Part shown: one piece after another, positions 1 through 11,363 of the stretch
How positions within the stretch are numbered: the stretch's first letter is position 1
How the letters are laid out: every line of letters begins with the position of its first letter
Origin: Saccharina japonica
Lineage: Eukaryota; Sar; Phaeophyceae; Laminariales; Laminariaceae
Assembly (NCBI GenBank): GCA_008828725.1
Contig: MEHQ01000678.1
Span: 1 to 64,000 of the forward strand
Length of the DNA: 64,000 bases
Direction: 5' to 3'
Position numbers and translations under genes: made by a program
Notes under the pieces: generated by a model
What the model was told of the DNA's origin: nothing
Databases searched by the model: none
What the model saw: only the letters and a program-made list of their open reading frames with translations

Positions 1-585
1 TACTAACACTACGTTATTCAGACCCCAGTCTGATTGCCTTAAGGTCGGATAACGTAACATTTAACATACGTTAGATACGTTACAGTCTTAACCGGCCGAT
101 GCGTAACACTATGTTAGGGTGTTAGCCTAAATGCCGAGGTCTGCCTAACATTATGTTACAGTGTAACTGTCAGTAAATATCTGATTTTAACATTATGTTA
201 CTGTGTTGCCATAATAATCAATCCTGGCGTAACATTATGTTACTGAGTTACCGTGGGGGCCGGAGTCAATCCAACGTAATGTTACTACGTTACCCTTTGG
301 ATCTTCCCACGCTCTAACATGTGTTACCTACTGTGTTAGGGGTAAAGCGGCGTCGCGGAGTAACATAATGTAGCCGTGTTATCCAATTTTGCTGACATCC
401 CAGTAACACAGTAGTTACTACTGTAGTAATTTACTCGTAGTGAATATGAGGCGCGACCTCAGTACCTGCAGTAGTCAAATCTGCAATGCATCACGCTGGG
501 GGGATACTGATTGTGCTCAACCAACGCGAATGAACATCTACGTATACGTGCCGTCTGAGTTATTCATTTTTATTTCAAGCAAAAC
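1..585 (+). repeat. Left arm of a long terminal inverted repeat, rich in GTAAC/GTTAC palindromes
   Basis: This stretch reads, in reverse complement, almost the same as 3431-4016, with scattered mismatches. Both arms are packed with short palindromic units of the type TAACATTATGTTA followed by GTGTTA or CTGTGTTA. The arm starts at base 1, so its true outer end probably lies outside the window. Long inverted arms with internal repeats are the layout of foldback-type or long-TIR DNA transposons. No transposase was recognised between the arms. Confidence 0.8.
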
Positions 586-2113
586 TTCACACTTCGGATA
601 ACGTAACACTCAACGTTTTATGTTAATATTACGCGCCAGCGGAAAAAATCGTAACATTACGTTACTACGTTATCTAAATTCCGGATTTTGTGATAACATA
701 GTGTTAGTGCGTTACGATATTGGCGGGCGATCGCGTTACATTATGTTAAGAGCGTCACCTTGATCCCGTGATGACCGCAGTATAAGTGTTACGGTGTTAA
801 GGTAGGCAGCCCATAGCGAGTAACACTATGTTAGTGTGTTACCGAAATTCCTAGTTGCCATCGTAACACACGTTATAGGGATAACGTACATGGCCAATGA
901 AGCGTTAACATTATGTTACTGTGTTATCGATATCAGCCCGCAGCGAGTAACGTTATGTTAGTGTGTTAGCGGAATTCTTACTTGCTGCCGTAACACACTT
1001 TAGACGGATAACGTACATACATGGTCCAATAAACGTTAACATAACACTATACAAGGTTCCCCTCCAGGACGTGCCTGGGGGAGTGGCGCAAGGGCGAATC
1101 GAAAACCTACTATTAATATCAAAACAACAGCATGCGATATTGTATCATACGCATATCATATTGTATACCTGCCTAAGAAATCCACTTAGTTTTTGTGTGC
1201 TTCCTGTCTTATATTATGGGGGTCTGGGTTACGTACAATACAAAAAAAAAGAAAAGTATCCAGAGTCATCGCCAAGGATCGAACTCAAGCCTTCAAGCAT
1301 AAAATCGTGCATGGTGACCGTTTGCCTATACTTTCAAAGATACATTTTCCTGTACTACACGATTATTTGTCGCGGCCCGCGTCAGCCACACGACAGGTCG
1401 CACATACATGATGCAAGCACAGCAGCAAGCAACAACAGAACAGCAGCAGAAGAGAGAGAGATGGTGGTGCCTGATGACGGATGCAAGCCTGCTGCGATGA
1501 AGCAACCACTAATTAATAGCCACAGCAGTATACGGTGGATCCGCCACAGTCACGTCTGCTGCTTGTGCTTCTAGCCGGGGCTGTGGCGTTGCTTGTGTTC
1601 GTTGCATGTTGTGTGATGTATCGTGGTATTCAAAAGCGGTCATTAATTTCCGGTCAGAGTGGGCGTGGCTCTGTTACACACACAGCAGCAGAACAGAAAA
1701 GGGTAGATAGATGGTGTGGATTATGGACGGTAGGCTCCGATAGACACAGCTGGCCACAGCACTACAGCAACATTAACAGCAGCAGCGGGTAGAAGAGTGG
1801 TGGTGGTGTCGTTTGGTGACGGATTGCTGGCTCCTATGAAAGCAAAACTACTCGTAGCTCGTAGCAACAACAGAGCACATCACAGAGCTGCCTTCGAGGC
1901 GCACAGTGTTGTATCACTCTGCCCGGAAAAGTAACGACATTTTATATATAGTTTTAAACAAACAAAATTCTTACATTTCGGGACAGCGGAGAGATTCGTA
2001 CATGAGCATCGATCTACAGGTATTATACCATGACTCGGAAAATCGCAGGCTTCGACAAAAGCAACTCGTCACGGTACAGCACGGATCTGAGGCACGCGCA
2101 TACATGATGTAAT

Positions 2114-2158
<45 letters not shown>

Positions 2159-2689
2159 GCAGCAGGTTTGTAACATTGAGGTTGTACTGTTTGTAACACG
2201 CTCTCTGTGGTGCTGCTGTTGTTCGTGTGTGCTCCCCGTGCTCTCGGCAAGAAACGCACAAAAAACGCACGACTGAACATGAACAGGGCCTCACGCAGCG
2301 AAACCCGGGAAATCGGCTTATCCACTCCCGCGGGAAAAAAAACTTCGAGCGCCCGCCACGCGAGCCACAGAGCTCGGATCGAGCCCAAACCTCGACCATG
2401 TGTCCGGCCGGGCTTGCTGTGTCGGGGTACTTAGCGTGTTGCCGAAAAGTGCCCGTACGAAGAGAAAAGTTGCGAAAAGTGCGAAAATTTCACAAACATA
2501 ACTATAATAAATATGTAAGTTTGTTAGCGGAATTACCAATATTACGTCAACATTGTGCTACCGTGTTAGCGACACCAGCCCGTAGCGAGCAACATTATGT
2601 TGCCACCTTATTCTTACTTGCTATTCTGGCACACTTCAGACTGATAACGTACATGGACAATTAAACCCTTACATAACACTACAGTACGC

Positions 2690-2842
2690 GACACCAGTTA
2701 AGAATCTCTTAATTCTGATCAGACTGGAATTCTTATGTAAGGCAGGGTGTGCCTACACTATTTTCAGTACAAAAGAGGTCATGTTCTTATTATCGTCTGA
2801 AAATCCAGCCTTAAATTATTAACTGCCGAGTTCTTAAGGGTT
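2690..2842 (+). mobile_element. Diverged copy of the CAGTACAGGACACC MITE family
   Basis: The stretch keeps the internal landmarks of the 3243-3415 and 13844-14024 elements in the same order: a CTGGAATTCTTAT block, an AGGGTG..CTACACTA block, a TTTTCAG block and an AATCCAGCCT block near the far end. The terminal inverted repeats are too decayed to set exact ends. Confidence 0.45.
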
Positions 2843-3083
2843 AACGTAAGTATGTATATAGTCAATAAAACGTTGACATTATTATATGTTACCGTAGCAG
2901 CGGCAGCAGCAGCAGTCCGTATCGAGCGACATATTTCCAGGCCCACTCTCCTACTGATGAGGGGACGAAGAAGCTCTGCTGCTGTAAATATTCTACAGCA
3001 GTAGGAGTGTGGTGGCACCTATGTTACGAAAATATCTGTTGTTGTATGGACAGGTACGAATCACAGGTGCAGAGTTTTCGTCT

Positions 3084-3232
3084 TCCAATTATGCCGAATA
3101 TCAATACCGCTTTGGGGAACCAGGAGACACACAATAAATGAAATACTTGTACCGAGGGTTCAAGGGTTAGACCGACAAGCCGAGCGTAAAGTGACCTATA
3201 CTGATGCTGCTGATGCTGCTGTTCTGCTGCTG
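3084..3232 (+). repeat. Segment repeated inverted at about 5117-5250
   Basis: The run containing CCGCTTTGGGGAACCAGGAG and continuing through the CTGCTG-rich tract reappears in reverse complement just before the 5' LTR. It shows what the LTR-element insertion site looked like before insertion on its left side. Confidence 0.75.
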
Positions 3233-3242
3233 CTGTACAGTA

Positions 3243-3415
3243 CAGTACAGGATACCTAATAAGAAACAGGAAATATAGTCCAGGCTGGATTTCTTATTCG
3301 AGAGAGGGTGCTTTCTACACTAATTTCAAGATAACGACTCCCGAATTTCTTATTTTACTCTAAATCTCAGCCTGGCTTTCTTATCAGCCTGTTTCTTATT
3401 AGGTGTCCTGTACTG
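3243..3415 (+). mobile_element. 173-bp MITE, copy 1
   Basis: The element begins CAGTACAGGATACCTAATAA and ends with the near-exact reverse complement, giving terminal inverted repeats of roughly 28 bp. It is flanked by TA on both sides (3241-3242 and 3416-3417), which fits a Tc1/mariner-type TA target duplication. It has no coding capacity. A second copy lies at 13844-14024. Confidence 0.75.
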
Positions 3416-3430
3416 TATGCTGACGATATG

Positions 3431-4016
3431 TTTTGCTTGAAATAAAAATAAATAACTCAGACGGCACGTATACGTAGATGTTCATTCGCGTTGGTTGAGC
3501 ACAATCACAGTATTCCCCCAGCGTGATGCATTGCAGATTTGACTACTGCAGGTACTGAGGTCGCGCCTCATATTCACTAGGAGTAAATTACTACAGTAGT
3601 AACTACTGTGTTGCTGGGATGTCAGCAAAATTGGATAACACGGCTACATTATGTTACTCCGCGACGCCGCTTTACCCCTAACACAGGTAACACATGTTAG
3701 AGCGTGGGAAGATCCAAAGGGTAACGTAGTAACATTACGTTGGATTGACTCCGGCCCCCACGGTAACTCAGTAACATAATGCTACGCCCGGATTGATTAC
3801 TATGGTAACACAGTAACATAAATGTTAAAATCAGATATTTACTGACAGTAAAACCGTAACATAATATTAGGCAGACCTCGGCATTTAGGCTAACACCCTA
3901 ACATAGTGTTACGTATCGGCCGGCTAAGACTGTAACGTATCTAACGTATGTTAAATGTTACGTTATCCGACCTTAAGGCAATCAGACTGGGGGTCCGAAT
4001 AACGTAGTGTTAGTAG
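3431..4016 (-). repeat. Right arm of the long terminal inverted repeat
   Basis: Reverse complement of 1-585 with small differences. The palindromic GTTAC motif continues past the arm to about 4290, so the element or a related one extends further right. Confidence 0.8.
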
Positions 4017-5250
4017 TGCTGGACACTATGTTAGTGTTATGTTAGTGTGTTATTTGTAACACAATGTTAACACTCATTAGAAGGGTAACACAATGTTAGT
4101 GTGTTATGTCTAACGCTCCGTGGACAGTAAAATTATGTTATTGTGTTATTAGTAAATCTGCAGATGATATCGATCTTGGAATGTTAGAGTGATAACGTAC
4201 GTACGTGTTGGGCTAAAGCCTAACACTATGTTAAAGTGTTAGTTGAAGGACGGATCACCGTGTAACATAACGTTGTTGATGTAGGTACTATGATACAGCA
4301 GCAGTAACCAGTAGCAGCCTACTAAGTCGCTGATCGGGAACAATGTCGTATCATAGTAGCAGGTATAATAGTAGGTGTATGTACCAGCCTATCTATCTAA
4401 CTCAGTACCATCGAGTGCTGTTGAAGTAAGGTTGTACTTAGTCATGTACGCACGAATAGTACAGTATACTTCGTCAGTACAGCCATGGATATGCGGCGAA
4501 ATACGGATAGAAACGTTTTACGAAAATATGCGGAGCATCTAGACACTGTTCGTAGCATTCTTGAGAACAGTACGTAGCACGTGGAACTGTCACGAGTTCG
4601 TAAGCATCCGAGGAACGTTGCTGTGGGTCGGTGAGTACAACCACCCGATAGAGTACATCTAGCCGTAGAGCCGAGCGTGTCGAGGCTGGTTGCAACCAAC
4701 CAACCAACAACCCATCTTCTCAGCTCTGTCTGATCTGATCTTTTCTTTCAACTAATATTGGCCCAAAGAGAGCCTTCTTTGTAACATCATACGTTTCTTC
4801 TGAGAGAAGCTAACGAGCGCGCCTAACGGCGGCTCGCGCCAAGCCTCTGGACTAGCACGTCCACCACAATGCCACAAGGGGACACTGTCACCCAACGAAC
4901 GTTAAGGCGTGTGCACATTCGTGGGTTTCCAGTTAACACTGTGTTACCGCGTTACCGTGATTGCCCCTCCAGTGTAAACACTGTGTTACCGCGTTACCGT
5001 GATTGCCCCTCCAGTGTTAACACTATGTCAGTACGTTGCCAAGTCCCTGTGTTAGGCCCAATAACGTAGATAAGTGTTATCCGAGTGTTACGTTTTCCGA
5101 GGTGTGCAAAACTTATCGGCAGCATCATGATTCAGCAGCAGAACAGCAGCATCAGTATAGGTCGCTTTACGCTCGGCTTGTCCATCTAACCCTTGAACCC
5201 TCTTCACAAGTATTTCATCTATTGTGTGTCTCCTGGTTCCCCAAAGCGGT
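4017..5250. repeat. More GTTAC-motif repeats and the inverted segment before the 5' LTR
   Basis: TAACACTATGTTAGTGTGTTA-type units run to about 4290. About 4291-4914 has no feature I recognise. At 4930-5030 a unit of about 50 bp (TTAACACTGTGTTACCGCG and following) is repeated in tandem. About 5117-5250 is the inverted copy of 3084-3232. I see no gene here. Confidence 0.6.
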
Positions 5251-5252
5251 AC

Positions 5253-5602
5253 TGTGGAGGATAGGGTACGTAGACACCGTCAACCTCTGATCACAAATGC
5301 CAACCATGAAGATACGTTAACCAACGTCCGGTCTACGAGACCTGCCATCATGGATGGTCTTCATATGGTTGACGTTCGGGAAGACAAACCCAGAACGCTA
5401 CCAGGGAGTGAAGGGTCTTCTACGAGAACGACCCCCACTCCCACTCTCTAACCTATGAGATCTCTCCTTGCGAGATGCGAGGGAGGTTTTGTGGAGGCAC
5501 CTCCTTGCCACATATAAGAAAGAAAAGTGCGCGTCAAGGCCTCGGCCAACCCTGCTCAAGACCCCGACACGGCCGACATCATCTGAGGAGGCGACCTCCA
5601 TA
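5253..5602 (+). repeat. 5' LTR
   Basis: 350 bp, starting TGTGGAGG and ending CCTCCATA, so the ends are short inverted repeats. It is nearly identical to 9782-10132. The LTR contains no open frame I would call. Confidence 0.85.
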
Positions 5603-5603
5603 A

Positions 5604-5661
5604 TGGCGTCGACGATGAGATTCGAACTCACGCGGGCAAAGCCCAACGGCTTAGCAGGCCA
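5604..5661 (+). promoter_or_regulatory. Primer-binding site extended to a tRNA-Ser(GCT) 3' half
   Basis: The stretch begins TGGCGTCGACGATGAGATTC one base after the LTR. In reverse complement it reads as the 3' part of a serine tRNA: anticodon loop CTGCTAA (GCT), a long variable arm, the T-loop TTCGAAT, an acceptor strand and CCA. A normal site is about 18 nt. Here the match runs about 58 nt into the anticodon stem. Confidence 0.75.
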
Positions 5662-5679
5662 GAGTTTTTTGTTTTGTTT

Positions 5680-6322
5680 TGTATATTCGGGGCCGTATCC
5701 TCTCATGCGCATGCGGTAGTTAAAATGGTGCAGATTTTCGTTCTGCTCGGTCCAAGCTTGTAACCGACCACTTTGTCAACGACTTATGACTCAATCCTTT
5801 GTTGAGCTTCATCTGGATGATCCAACGCGGGTGGGGAATTTTGTTTCCCAAGAAACATCCAGCCAGCTTGTCAAGATGATGTGCTGGTGGTGTTTTCCGC
5901 GGGTGGTAGGAATAGGTGGGTGAGGTGCACGTATATTTCACGTGCTTATTTTGTTTTCCATACGACTTACTCAGTACACCAGTGGTGCTAGCTGTGAGCA
6001 AATTTTGTATGGTCCTCTCCACAGTAACAGCAGTTTTGTTTGGGCCATCCGCATCCTGATCTGGTCTATTGATTAGAACTTACTGGTCAGGGTAAAACAT
6101 AGGGTACGGCGGCCATAAATGGTTTCTCGCCGTTTTTTTCGCTTCACGTTCCGATAGGTTTCGGCGCGCTAGTTCGAAGGCAATTTGTAAATTGTCTCGT
6201 GTTTGTTGTGTTAATTGCTTGGTATCTGCTGTGCTTCCTTCGTAAGGAATACCAAGGATAACGTCTGCTGGTAATCGTGCTGGTCTACCGAACATATGGA
6301 ATACTTGTATTTCCTGCACCGT
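5680..6322 (-). repeat. Inverted copy of the pol 3' region (left arm)
   Basis: The reverse complement of this stretch closely matches 7986-8625. It encodes the same integrase C-terminal peptide (GRPARLPADVILGIP) and the same following 100-residue frame. The arms are about 640 bp each with a spacer of about 1.66 kb. The copy sits where gag would normally begin. Confidence 0.85.
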
Positions 6323-6359
6323 GAGAAAAAATACCAAACAAGGCGGCTATGAATATCGC

Positions 6360-7010
6360 TCTCGTTTGATCTCACTAAATACAAAGACGCAATGAGAGAA
6401 ATTGCGGAACGTTGGGGTCCCGAACACGACGAAGCTGTTACACGAGTCAAACAATTACTGTACTCAGTGAAGCCCTGTGCTGCATTTCCCGGAGTTTTTC
6501 AAAGATTTTGCAAATTCATGTCGATGTTAGTGAAGCAGGCACAGGAGTTCTTCCTAGTCCAGCAAAACGACGACGACCTCTCAATTAACGCGATCTCAAA
6601 CAACGTTTCAACCATAGCCAACGACAATATTCGACCACACAAAAGTAATGTTATTCAGTGGACTGGCAATACAGCACTGAGACCCTACTTGTGGGGAACA
6701 CTTTGTGTGTGTGACTGATCATGCCGCGTTACGGTACTTCTACAACATGCAAGACAATAAGAACACGTTGTGTCGCTGGGAAGAATATCATAACACTACA
6801 TATAGTCATACGATTTTACAGTGAAACATAATCCTGGGAAGTTACACGTCGTATCAGACATCCTGTCGCGGTTATTTTCGTTTGAACACCACCACGAGAT
6901 GGCACAATTCAAACTAGCATACCTCTGTAGAGATATTTCAGATGATGCCGCACTACAAACAGCTGTGCCCCAGGCCACACATCAAGTATCATATAAACTT
7001 GATGATGTTC
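6360..7010 (+). pseudogene. Ty3-type RNase H remnant
   Basis: Translated pieces include WGPEHDEAV (about 6412), typical of the start of the RNase H domain, and TDHAALRYFYNMQDNK (about 6716-6765) and NPGKLHVVSDILSRL (about 6830-6875), typical of the RNase H C-terminus in Ty3/gypsy elements. The pieces are in different frames with stops between them, so no functional protein is made. It precedes the integrase remnant. Confidence 0.7.
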
Positions 7011-7639
7011 AATCGGTCCAAAGGGATCGCAAACGATTTCACGTAAAGTCGGTGTACTGTTATAGTGTGTCTGATGTGTTCGAGTCGGTAAACCACGAAA
7101 AAAACGTGAGAAACAAACCGCTGAACACGTCCCGTACATCATGTATTATAGTGGATAACAACGCACCACTCCTGATGCAGGAAACAAAACAAAACAACCA
7201 TGTCATACTACATTGTACAAGGCAGGTGGTTGTTGAAGTCGTAATTGCCAGGCCACATGAGGAATCGAAGCAAGTCCCGTGTTTTGCCATTAATAGTGCT
7301 ACCCACAGCCTAAAAAGGACTGGTTTCGCACGCATACCACGAGGAACCATGCTTTGTCAGGGGCCACCGTGCATTCCGAACGGCGTACGAAAATAAAATG
7401 GAAACGATCGCCATAAATACTGGTGACCGACAATGAATCGTGACGTACGTAATTAACTGGTGCTAAAATGCAAAGCATGCCAATGCCGAAAGACGGCACA
7501 TCACCGATAACCGACCAAACCTACCCATGGAAAATGTACCCGTTCAACGTTCATTTGAAACGATAGTAGTTGAATCCAAAACACATCCTGTGTTAGTCGC
7601 GTAAAAAGCAAACACATCCTCACAATGTGATGGATAACC

Positions 7640-8233
7640 ATACAAAGTTTGCAACTCAAACGCGAGTACAAAAGAAGTCTGCTCGCGTAATCGCACAAGC
7701 GATCCTTGGTCGAATTCTAGATATATCCGGTCCATCCGAGATTCTACACGCAGATCAAAGTCCCGAACTCAAACACAAAGTGATTCACCAGTCGCACAGA
7801 GCATACTCGAATTAAAGAGAACCCGCACAAAAAACCGTATCGTTGCAGGGAAATTCCGTTTCATAACGTGCACATTCAACAATGCACGTAATGCTCAGCA
7901 TGCATGCACAACTCGACCAACCGCGAACACTGGGCATCGCTCTTACCGCTAATACAAGTGGCCCACAATGTGTCACATATTACGATGGTGCAGGAAATAC
8001 AAGTATTCCATATGTTCGGTAGACCAGCACGATTACCAGCAGACGTTATCCTTGGTATTCCTTACGAAGGAAGCACAGCAGATACCAAGGAATTAACACA
8101 ACAAACACGAGACAATTTACAAATTGCCTTCGAACTAGCGCGCCGAAACCTATCGGAACGTGCAGCGAACAAACGGCGAGCAAACATTTATGGCCGCCGT
8201 ACCCTATGTTTTACCCTGACCAATAAGTTATAA
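7640..8233 (+). pseudogene. Ty3-type integrase remnant
   Basis: The peptide ILGRILDISGPSEILHADQS (about 7705-7764) resembles the integrase core around the second catalytic Asp, with D in HADQ. After frame breaks, WASLLPLIQVAHN (7931-7969) and FGRPARLPADVILGIP (8016-8063) match the core C-terminal end of Ty3/gypsy integrases, where the host sequence usually reads FGR.PRLP.D. Stops and shifts make it a pseudogene. Confidence 0.75.
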
Positions 8234-8625
8234 TATATAGACCAGATCAGGATGCGGATGGCCCAAACAAAACTGCTGTTACCGTGGAGAGGACCATACA
8301 CAATTTGCTCACAGCTGGCACCACTGGTGTACCGAGTAAGTCGTATGGAAAACAAAATAAGCACGTGAAATATACGTGCACCTCACCCACCTATTCCTAC
8401 CACCCGCGGAAAACACCACCAGCACATCATCTTGACAAGCTGGCTGGATGTTTCTTGGGAAACAAAATTCCCCACCCGCGTTGGATCATCCAGATGAAGC
8501 TCAACAAAGAATTGAGTCATAAGTCGTTGACAAAGTGGTCGGTCACAAGCTTGGACCGAGCAGAACGAAAATCTGCACCATTTTAACTACCGCATGCGCA
8601 TGAGGGGATACGGCCCCGAATATAC
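7986..8625 (+). repeat. Right arm of the inverted duplication inside the LTR element
   Basis: Near-identical, in reverse complement, to 5680-6322. It carries the sense-strand end of integrase and a 100-codon open frame at 8284-8586. After the arm, about 8640-9767 has no recognisable domain and only a small CCATAAC(A/G)AGG repeat near 9285-9390. Confidence 0.85.
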
Positions 8626-9767
8626 AAAAAAAAAAAAAAAACTCGAGTATCGCGCAGACGAGGTACATACCACAACGTCACGCAATAAAAGCCGCCTACA
8701 AAAACAAAAACCATAAAAGGTTTACACATCGCGTCTCCCGAAAACACCACGTCCCGCGGCGCCAAAAAGCGGAAACGAGAAAATGGTGGGGATTGAATAT
8801 AGCAACAACATACAGAGCTCCATCACAAAAAAAAAGAAGTGATTTACATGTTGTGCTGCGGCTAATAAATCTCGAACGAGAAGGTAACAGAGGGTATCAC
8901 CTAGGGTAGGAAACCAAAAACAAAAATAGGGATACCAACGGTGACGAGAGTAGCAACGATAGATTGCACTCTATCAGCATTTGTTTGGGCATTTGCTGAC
9001 AAGGAGGATGTCTCGCAATTGAAGTCTCTGTCTCAGGAATCCGAGAATAAGGAAACGAAAGCTTCCAGGAAACCACAAAATATGAGCAGATAGTCAACAA
9101 CCACGAGCATACCACCGTTTTACCAAAATTACAGTTCGAAAGGACCCGGTTCGACATAAGAACTCTCAACGAGACTATGTTGAAAAGCCGAGGTCATCTC
9201 CCAAGCGGTCCGGTCTCGCGAACTTACCCCGCACGATGTCTAGGCAACTGCACGCCAAATGTAGACATCCATCCAACCCTTGCTCCATAACAAGGTAACA
9301 CCGACATGTTCTCCATAACGAGGTAACACCAGTCCGAGCAAGTAGAAAACGGATATCCGAAATGTGCTCCATAACAAGGCAACACCAGTCCGAGCATATA
9401 CATAACGGAAACATTCGCCCGTGTCGTAAAAAACATGCAGCCGTCACGAGGAACGCCGTTTTAGTGTGGCCACACGACAGATAGCGCTGAGTCAAAGAAA
9501 TGGGACAACCATTGGAACTCCGAAATTTTGCTGCCGGCATGCAAACAAACTGTACGGAATCCTAACACTTACCAGCCGTGTTTACTCAACACGTAGTGTG
9601 CTGTCCCTGGCAGTCGGAGGGGGTTTCTGGAAGATACAGAATGTTGCAGTGAAAGAGATGACTACACTACGTTCCCCTGTCAAGACTCCACCTACCGAGC
9701 GTACCCCTCTTGAAATGATCGCCCCAAAGTCACATACATCCCTAGCAAAGATGGACTTGAGGCGCAT

Positions 9768-9781
9768 GAAGGAGGGGGCGA
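9768..9781 (+). promoter_or_regulatory. Polypurine tract
   Basis: The purine-rich run GAAGGAGGGGGCGA lies directly before the 3' LTR start TGTGGAGG. This is where plus-strand priming occurs in LTR elements. Confidence 0.65.
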
Positions 9782-10132
9782 TGTGGAGGATAGGGTACGT
9801 AGACACCGTCAACCTCTGATCACAAATGCCAACCATGAAGATACGTTAACCAACGTCCGGTCTACGAGACCTGCCATCATGGATGGTCTTCATATGGTTG
9901 ACGTTCGGGAATTTCAAACCCAGAACGCTACCAGGGAGTGAAGGGTCCTCTACGAGAACGACCCCCACTCCCACTCTCTAACCTATGAGATCTCTCCTTG
10001 CGAGATGCGAGGGAGGTTTTGTGGAGGCACCTCCTTGCCACATATAAGAAAGAAAAGTGCGCGTCAAGGCCTCGGCCAACCCTGCTCAAGACCCCAACAC
10101 GGCCGACATCATCTGAGGAGGCGACCTCCATA
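9782..10132 (+). repeat. 3' LTR
   Basis: 351 bp, with the same ends as the 5' LTR and only a few differences from it. Confidence 0.85.
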
Positions 10133-11044
10133 TTACGTCAGGAATCAACGATACAAACTGGGTCTCTTCAACGGTCCCTTGGCATCGTAAACTGGAGCCT
10201 TAGCCTCTCGGTCCTTGGCATGTAAACTACCTGATTGTATCTGCGGACTTATTCCTCCTTCGCTTCGCCGACGAGGCCTGGGCCGGCGGCGAAGCCCCTT
10301 GTATACAACATTATTTGTGGCCACAAAACTACCGAGACGGCGGAGATACTCGTACCACGTACATTGCAGTAGGGAGAGCAGACAAAATATTTGCTGAGGT
10401 ATCGCTTCACCTCCATTCTGCATGGATCTGTTTTGGGTTGAAATGAAAACTGACTCAACTTGGTGAGGTTTCTGGGCCACCGGCCAGTAGCCTTTACCGC
10501 ACCACTGAATTATTATCTAGGATAAAGTATGGAAATCGGGGAATATTTTATTATATACCTTTTAGTGTGGTCGACCAATTTTTCATTAAAAAAAAAAACG
10601 CCTGATTTTTTCGAGACAAAGCTCAGAAGGGTCGGGGCGGGGACGGGGTTGGGGTTAGGGTTAGGGTTAGGGTCTAAAGTAGTGTTTTCGGCGTTTTTCT
10701 AAATTTTCGGTATCATAACACTGGAACCACACGCGGGCCACAACCAAGTCCCCGATTTCTATACTGTACCCTATATAATAATTCAGAATTGCGGTAAAGG
10801 CGACTCCCACCGGCTGGAGACTCAACCCATGGTTGTCACCCCCGCGTTGATTCTAGTACATCAATGCGGCATGCAACTACCAGAGAATATAATGACTGTG
10901 CGAAGCTCCGGGGAGAAGCGGACGGTTGGTTGGCTGACTGCCATACCCTAAACCTCCGTTTTATCTACACTCACTCGCCGTTTAATTTTACTGGAGTACT
11001 AATAGACTATTATCAGTGTATTTCCAGGTGCTTTTAATACCGGG
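10133..11044. other. Gene-free stretch with a telomere-like run
   Basis: No coding exon, tRNA or known repeat was recognised apart from the TTAGGG run at 10649-10672. Confidence 0.4.
10649..10672 (+). repeat. Interstitial telomere-like repeat (TTAGGG)
   Basis: About 3.5 units of GGTTAG follow a G-rich lead-in (GGGGCGGGGACGGGGTTGG). It is far too short for a working telomere. A second, oppositely oriented run is at 26131-26148. Confidence 0.7.
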
Positions 11045-11363
11045 AGTGCCCCGGTGGTCTAACTGGTAGCCAGGAAGCCTTTTGGGCCGGATGTCGAGGG
11101 TTCGATTCTCCCCATGGAGGTTTTTATTCTCAAATGACACCGACTGTTGAGAGCGCATATTATAGCGTGGGTAATCACAATTCGACGAGAGTTGACGAGA
11201 GCAAAAAAGTGCTAACATCTTCTCGCGAAAAATGCAAGCAAGAACCGTAGTGGGGGAGGAGGGAGAGGAGCCTACTTTGTGACCCCAGATCTGAGTTACG
11301 ACTAGGGAGGGAGAAAGACGGAAGTGCGAAGATAATAAATGGGATGGACAAAAAAAACAAAAG
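11045..11363 (+). mobile_element. tRNA-derived SINE, copy 1
   Basis: The tRNA-like head has GGTGGTCTAACTGG (A-box like) and GGGTTCGATTC (B-box like). The body contains GACCCCAGATCTGAGTTACG, and the end is A-rich. It shares body and tail with at least ten other copies in the window. It belongs to a head subtype shared with the copy at 11744-12072. Confidence 0.8.

Larger units (their letters stand above)
586..3430. other. Interior of the long-TIR element, no gene recognised
   Basis: The stretch between the two arms holds more GTAAC/GTTAC palindromes at about 596-1045 and 2510-2670, a pure (TGC)n tract at about 2112-2157, and two small MITE copies listed separately. Open frames here are short, lack recognisable domains and change frame through simple repeats. 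I see no credible coding exon. It may be a non-autonomous cargo segment. Confidence 0.5.
5253..10132 (+). mobile_element. Ty3/gypsy-type LTR retrotransposon, degenerate
   Basis: The element has two direct LTRs (5253-5602 and 9782-10132), a primer-binding site right after the first LTR and a purine tract (GAAGGAGGGGGCGA) right before the second. Pol fragments on the plus strand are in the Ty3 order: RNase H remnants (about 6360-7010) and then integrase (about 7640-8230). Frames are broken by stops and shifts, and gag, protease and most of the reverse transcriptase were not found. The LTRs differ at only a few positions, suggesting recent insertion despite the dead interior, so it may have moved using proteins from another element. 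No clear target-site duplication is visible. Confidence 0.85.
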
